NCBI GenBank assembly: GCA_945877885.1
Contig: CAMCSI010000046.1
Location: forward strand, 1-8,906
From: Chlamydia trachomatis
GTDB lineage: Bacteria > Chlamydiota > Chlamydiia > Chlamydiales > 2-12-FULL-49-11
Length of the DNA: 8,906 nt
Direction of reading: 5' to 3'
Below the pieces are notes generated by a model. That model did not search any database. It saw only the letters and a program-made list of their open reading frames with translations, and was not told where the DNA came from. This document shows, piece after piece, positions 6,177 to 8,906 of the stretch. A program made the translations under genes and the position numbers. Position 1 is the stretch's first letter. Each line of letters begins with the position of its first letter.

Positions 6177-8052
6177 ATATAGTGGTGATATAGGTGTTGG
6201 AGGAGGGGGAGGGGCTGCAAAAGATAGTGGTAGATTCGAGAAAGAGTCTTTTGCTGATCCACGCGGTGACACTGTGGCCGAATATGCAGCAGCTATCCTT
6301 AAACTGGTACGAAGCCATTTGGTGGAGGAAGCTTGTCTAGATGGTAATCCACTGGTTGGGAGGAATGTAACTATTTTATTAACACCCTTGGCAGGCTTTG
6401 GGGATATTTTATTTGATTATAAGGCGTGTCGGGCGCTTAAAGATAAAGGCTTTAATATTTCTATAGCCATACTTCCGGGTGGGGTACGGCCATCATCTGA
6501 GGTAAAAGAGCAATTAAAAATGATGTCAAAAATGGAGGATGTTGAGGTGGTGACAACTGAGGATGTTGAAAAAGATAACTTAAAACCTGATTGCATTATC
6601 ATTGGACCTACAGCGCCGATTAAAAGCGACTATCTTGAACATTTTCCAACCCTTAAGGGGGTGCCTTCAGAACTTATTTATGAGTACGGTGGAAATAGAA
6701 CATCGTCTAATCCATTTAGTAACTTTTTTGTCGGAATGAGTCCATTTGGAGAGGTATATTCACTAAAGGCAGAGGAGGGTGAAGAGCAGATTCAATTTGA
6801 TGAATTATATAAAAAAATACATGATTTACGTGTTAAGGCCGGAATTGGACCTGGGGAACTCGGTATATTTATAGAAAATGGATTGATAGAACCACTCTCA
6901 AAAGAACAAAAGGCTGAAAAATTAGATTTGCTTAAAGAGAGTTACGCTAAAACATTTGATCCAATCCTTGGGGTTAAAAGCGGAGAAGAATATTTAACCT
7001 CTACAAACCTTTTCTTCGGTTACGCGCACAAAAAATGTAATATGGAAAGATTTATTTCCACTATAGTTTTATCAGAGAAAACAGGGCATGAAAATAACAT
7101 AGATGTAGTGATCCCTTGGCGATTAAAGAATAAACAGTACGCAGAGTACTATAAAAAATGCACTTATTCAACGTATGAGTTAAAAGCTGCAGGTATCGGA
7201 AAAGTTGAAGTTATTACTCCTGAGGGGGCACATTCAGAAGATATTTCTGAAGATGGCAGCGGAAAAACCCTTAGAATTATCAATGTATTTCCAATGCCTA
7301 ATTCTCTCATGAGAGATTTTTTTACCGTATCAGAAGGTCCAACCTTAATCACTGGAGATCAATCCTGGAATGAGGCACTGTTAGTAATGGATAAAATGAT
7401 CCTATATGAACAAATGGATTGGAAAGGTGATCTTTATAATTCAATGCTTCAAAAAAGTGAGCCTTACCCACTTGTTAATGATCTCATGAAGGTATGGAAT
7501 CGTCAAAGTGGTAAATCTCCTAAAGATGTTGCAGAGGCAATATGTGCACTTAAAAAAGTGAGTGTAATTCACCCAGCTGAAGATCAATCTCAATTAGAGA
7601 AGTTTCATCGATCTATTGTGAATAAAACACATTCTCTTGAAAAAAATATGGTTGAAGAGGCTTTAAGATTGTCAGCTATAAAAAATATTCCAGGGTTCAA
7701 AGATCAAAATGATATATATGAAGCAAAAATAGTTGAAATATTTAAGATTCCAATTTTTTTAGAAAAGTTTTCAGATATTTTAGTACATTCTATAGGTTTC
7801 CGTTTGTGTAGGATTGCCCCAACTCAATTAGACATTATTCAGGTTTTTATAAATGTATTTAATAAAATTGATAAAAGTATTTTTCCCAGGGAAGTTAATG
7901 AGACTTTAGAAAAAGCTATTGATATAGTTCGTAATATGATGAATAAGAAAAAATTTACTGATGAAGAAATAATGCTCATATGTCAACCACTTTTAGATTT
8001 GCCTAAATTTCTATTTCCAATGATAGAAGAGAAGCTTAAGGAGCTTCACTAA
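6163..8052 (+). CDS. Tandem paralogue B, unknown protein with GT-B glycosyltransferase-like features
   Basis: A 629-residue paralogue of the preceding gene, roughly half identical by eye and collinear almost throughout. It starts at a TTG inside the end of gene A (14-base overlap), so translation is probably coupled. Shared blocks are KYSGD (5-9), NVTILLTPLAGFGDILF (68-84), PDCIIIGPT (142-150), EYGG (174-177), GPGELGIFIENGL (229-241), TNLFFGYAH (281-289), IDVVIPWRL (313-321), SEDG (362-365) leading into LITGDQSWNEA (395-405), ILYEQMDWK (413-421) and SQLEKFH (476-482). The N-terminal linker carries a glycine run (GVGGGGGAAK) encoded by an unusually G-rich stretch. After about residue 510 the helical C-terminus diverges, with an extra polar insertion (NKKKFTDEE) near 594-602. 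Function is unknown; a cytosolic or type III-exported sugar transferase is the leading inference. No convincing intrinsic terminator follows. Confidence 0.9.
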   Translation: MKKIKYSGDIGVGGGGGAAKDSGRFEKESFADPRGDTVAEYAAAILKLVRSHLVEEACLDGNPLVGRNVTILLTPLAGFGDILFDYKACRALKDKGFNISIAILPGGVRPSSEVKEQLKMMSKMEDVEVVTTEDVEKDNLKPDCIIIGPTAPIKSDYLEHFPTLKGVPSELIYEYGGNRTSSNPFSNFFVGMSPFGEVYSLKAEEGEEQIQFDELYKKIHDLRVKAGIGPGELGIFIENGLIEPLSKEQKAEKLDLLKESYAKTFDPILGVKSGEEYLTSTNLFFGYAHKKCNMERFISTIVLSEKTGHENNIDVVIPWRLKNKQYAEYYKKCTYSTYELKAAGIGKVEVITPEGAHSEDISEDGSGKTLRIINVFPMPNSLMRDFFTVSEGPTLITGDQSWNEALLVMDKMILYEQMDWKGDLYNSMLQKSEPYPLVNDLMKVWNRQSGKSPKDVAEAICALKKVSVIHPAEDQSQLEKFHRSIVNKTHSLEKNMVEEALRLSAIKNIPGFKDQNDIYEAKIVEIFKIPIFLEKFSDILVHSIGFRLCRIAPTQLDIIQVFINVFNKIDKSIFPREVNETLEKAIDIVRNMMNKKKFTDEEIMLICQPLLDLPKFLFPMIEEKLKELH

Positions 8053-8061
8053 CTTGGTTAG
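8031..8061 (+). other. Pair of short hairpins at the end of paralogue B
   Basis: GAAGCT (8031-8036) pairs with AGCTTC (8042-8047), and CTAAC (8049-8053) pairs with GTTAG (8057-8061), the second spanning the stop codon. No T tract follows, so intrinsic termination is unlikely; at most they could protect the 3' end of the transcript. Short stems such as these can arise by chance. Confidence 0.25.
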
Positions 8062-8076
8062 GGCTTAGAATTTCGG

Positions 8077-8105
8077 TTTACAATCAATCGCACTTGTAAT
8101 AATAT
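8077..8105 (+). promoter_or_regulatory. Promoter candidate for the L,D-transpeptidase gene
   Basis: TTTACA (8077-8082) and TAATAT (8100-8105) are 17 bases apart, with five and four consensus matches. Transcription would start near 8112, just ahead of the ribosome site at 8112-8120. Read-through from paralogue B, 77 bases upstream, is the alternative. Confidence 0.45.
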
Positions 8106-8129
8106 TGATTTAAAAAGAGGTTTTTTTTC

Positions 8130-8906
8130 GTGTTCTCAAAAAGGATGATCTTATATCTTTCGTTAACGGTTTTATTAGCAGGGTCATTTGCTTATTTTAC
8201 TAAAGAGAAAAAGGAAAAAGCAACTGAGGTTGTAGCGACCCCACCTGTAGTAAAAAAGCAGGTTGCTGTGGTAAAAAAAGCTGAAAACGACCAAGACACC
8301 GCTGAAGTAAATCAAATTAGACGATTTTTTTCTAAAGGGGTGGATAAATTTCCATTTATTAAAACCATCACTTATTCAAGTAGAGTTCCATGGCTTAAGG
8401 GAAGACCTGCTTGGATTGCAGATTATGCAAGTTACTATCAAACTTCAAGACACTTTATTGCAAGAAGCCTAAATAGCAAAGAAGATTACGTCTCTCAAAA
8501 CGTCTCATCAGGTGCCACATTTAATGTGATCGATCCAGAAAAAGATATAGAATTTCATTTACTTGCTGATTTGTCTAAGTGTACTCTTGATTTTTCTTAC
8601 CTTGATAAAGAAACGGGCAAGCAGGTGCTAATTCGATCTTATCCAATCGGTGTTGGTAGAAAAGATGAATATTCCCCATCTGGCTGTTTAACACCCCTTG
8701 GAACATTTAAATTAGGCGAAAAAATTGCCATTTATAAAGAAGGTGTGGAAAACTATTACCAAAATAAAAAGACACACATGATTGAGGTTTTTGGTAAGCG
8801 GTGGATACCGTTTGGAGAAGAAGTTGCAGATTGTACCGATAATGCAAAAGGTTACGGATTGCATGGTCTTCCTTTTGTACGTAATGGTGGGGCCGATGAG
8901 TTTGTA
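8130..8906 (+). CDS. L,D-transpeptidase (YkuD domain), 3' end cut by the window
   Basis: 259 codons are present, open to the window edge. L,D-transpeptidases form 3-3 cross-links in peptidoglycan, or attach proteins to it, on the outer face of the inner membrane. The GTG at 8130 is chosen because AAAAAGAGG (8112-8120) lies nine bases upstream; an ATG at 8145 would cut into the N-terminus. Residues 7-23 form one hydrophobic helix after a basic start, a signal anchor. A Lys/Val/Glu linker runs to about 60, followed by a region of unknown fold (60-138). The YkuD catalytic domain starts near 139 and shows YPIGVGRKDEYSP (171-183), the family's TPLGTF motif (188-193) and GLHGLPF (243-249), which holds the first conserved histidine (His245). 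The catalytic SHGC cysteine motif should lie just past the edge, so activity cannot be confirmed. Environmental chlamydiae retain such enzymes, whereas Chlamydia species, to my knowledge, do not. Confidence 0.9.
   Translation, partial: MFSKRMILYLSLTVLLAGSFAYFTKEKKEKATEVVATPPVVKKQVAVVKKAENDQDTAEVNQIRRFFSKGVDKFPFIKTITYSSRVPWLKGRPAWIADYASYYQTSRHFIARSLNSKEDYVSQNVSSGATFNVIDPEKDIEFHLLADLSKCTLDFSYLDKETGKQVLIRSYPIGVGRKDEYSPSGCLTPLGTFKLGEKIAIYKEGVENYYQNKKTHMIEVFGKRWIPFGEEVADCTDNAKGYGLHGLPFVRNGGADEFV

Noticed and set aside
1..8906. tRNA genes, insertion sequences, CRISPR arrays or phage genes
   Set aside because: I looked for tRNA arm patterns, transposase motifs, terminal inverted repeats and spaced direct repeats and saw none; the only duplication is the protein-level paralogue pair.

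Overview
The window is AT-rich bacterial DNA with every supported gene on the + strand. It most resembles a member of the Chlamydiae outside the animal-pathogen genus Chlamydia (an 'environmental' chlamydia). Three things point there, all from recall rather than a search. The HU/IHF-like protein at 2340-2639 closely matches my memory of the chlamydial protein annotated IHF-alpha/HimD (CT267 in C. trachomatis). The tyrosyl-tRNA synthetase carries the long signatures I recall from chlamydial TyrRS (GDPSGKSVER, FLRD.GK.FR.G.ML). The gene after the IHF homologue is a conserved-looking unknown protein in the place that CT266 occupies in C. trachomatis. An L,D-transpeptidase at the right edge also fits environmental chlamydiae, which keep peptidoglycan enzymes that Chlamydia lacks.

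Layout. Positions 1-390 hold a small protein with a signal-peptide-like N-terminus; its 3' end may be frameshifted. A promoter candidate near 480-508 precedes a two-gene unit: an 87-residue basic protein of unknown function (545-808) and tyrS (837-2105). A T-rich spacer of 234 bases contains a promoter candidate and leads to the IHF/HU gene (2340-2639), which is closed by a textbook intrinsic terminator (2660-2694). Next comes the 453-residue unknown protein (2858-4219). Its stop codon lies inside a 24-bp near-perfect palindrome that abuts a well-formed promoter (4228-4256).

That promoter faces the most interesting part of the window: two tandem paralogous genes of 631 and 629 codons (4281-6176 and 6163-8052). 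They overlap by 14 bases, so they look co-transcribed and translationally coupled. They share a strongly conserved core with a nucleotide-sugar-type glycine-rich loop near the N-terminus (TPLAGFGDILF) and an acidic motif in the second half (LITGDQSWNEA). This resembles GT-B-fold glycosyltransferases, but I do not recognise the family. The ends (N-terminal linker and C-terminal helical region) have diverged much more than the core. The window closes with a 3'-truncated, membrane-anchored L,D-transpeptidase (8130 to the edge) with its own promoter candidate.

The housekeeping genes (tRNA charging, nucleoid protein, cell-wall cross-linking) do not form one pathway. The paralogue pair sits among them as a lineage-specific module with its own promoter and possible operator. 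Three of the seven genes start with GTG or TTG.
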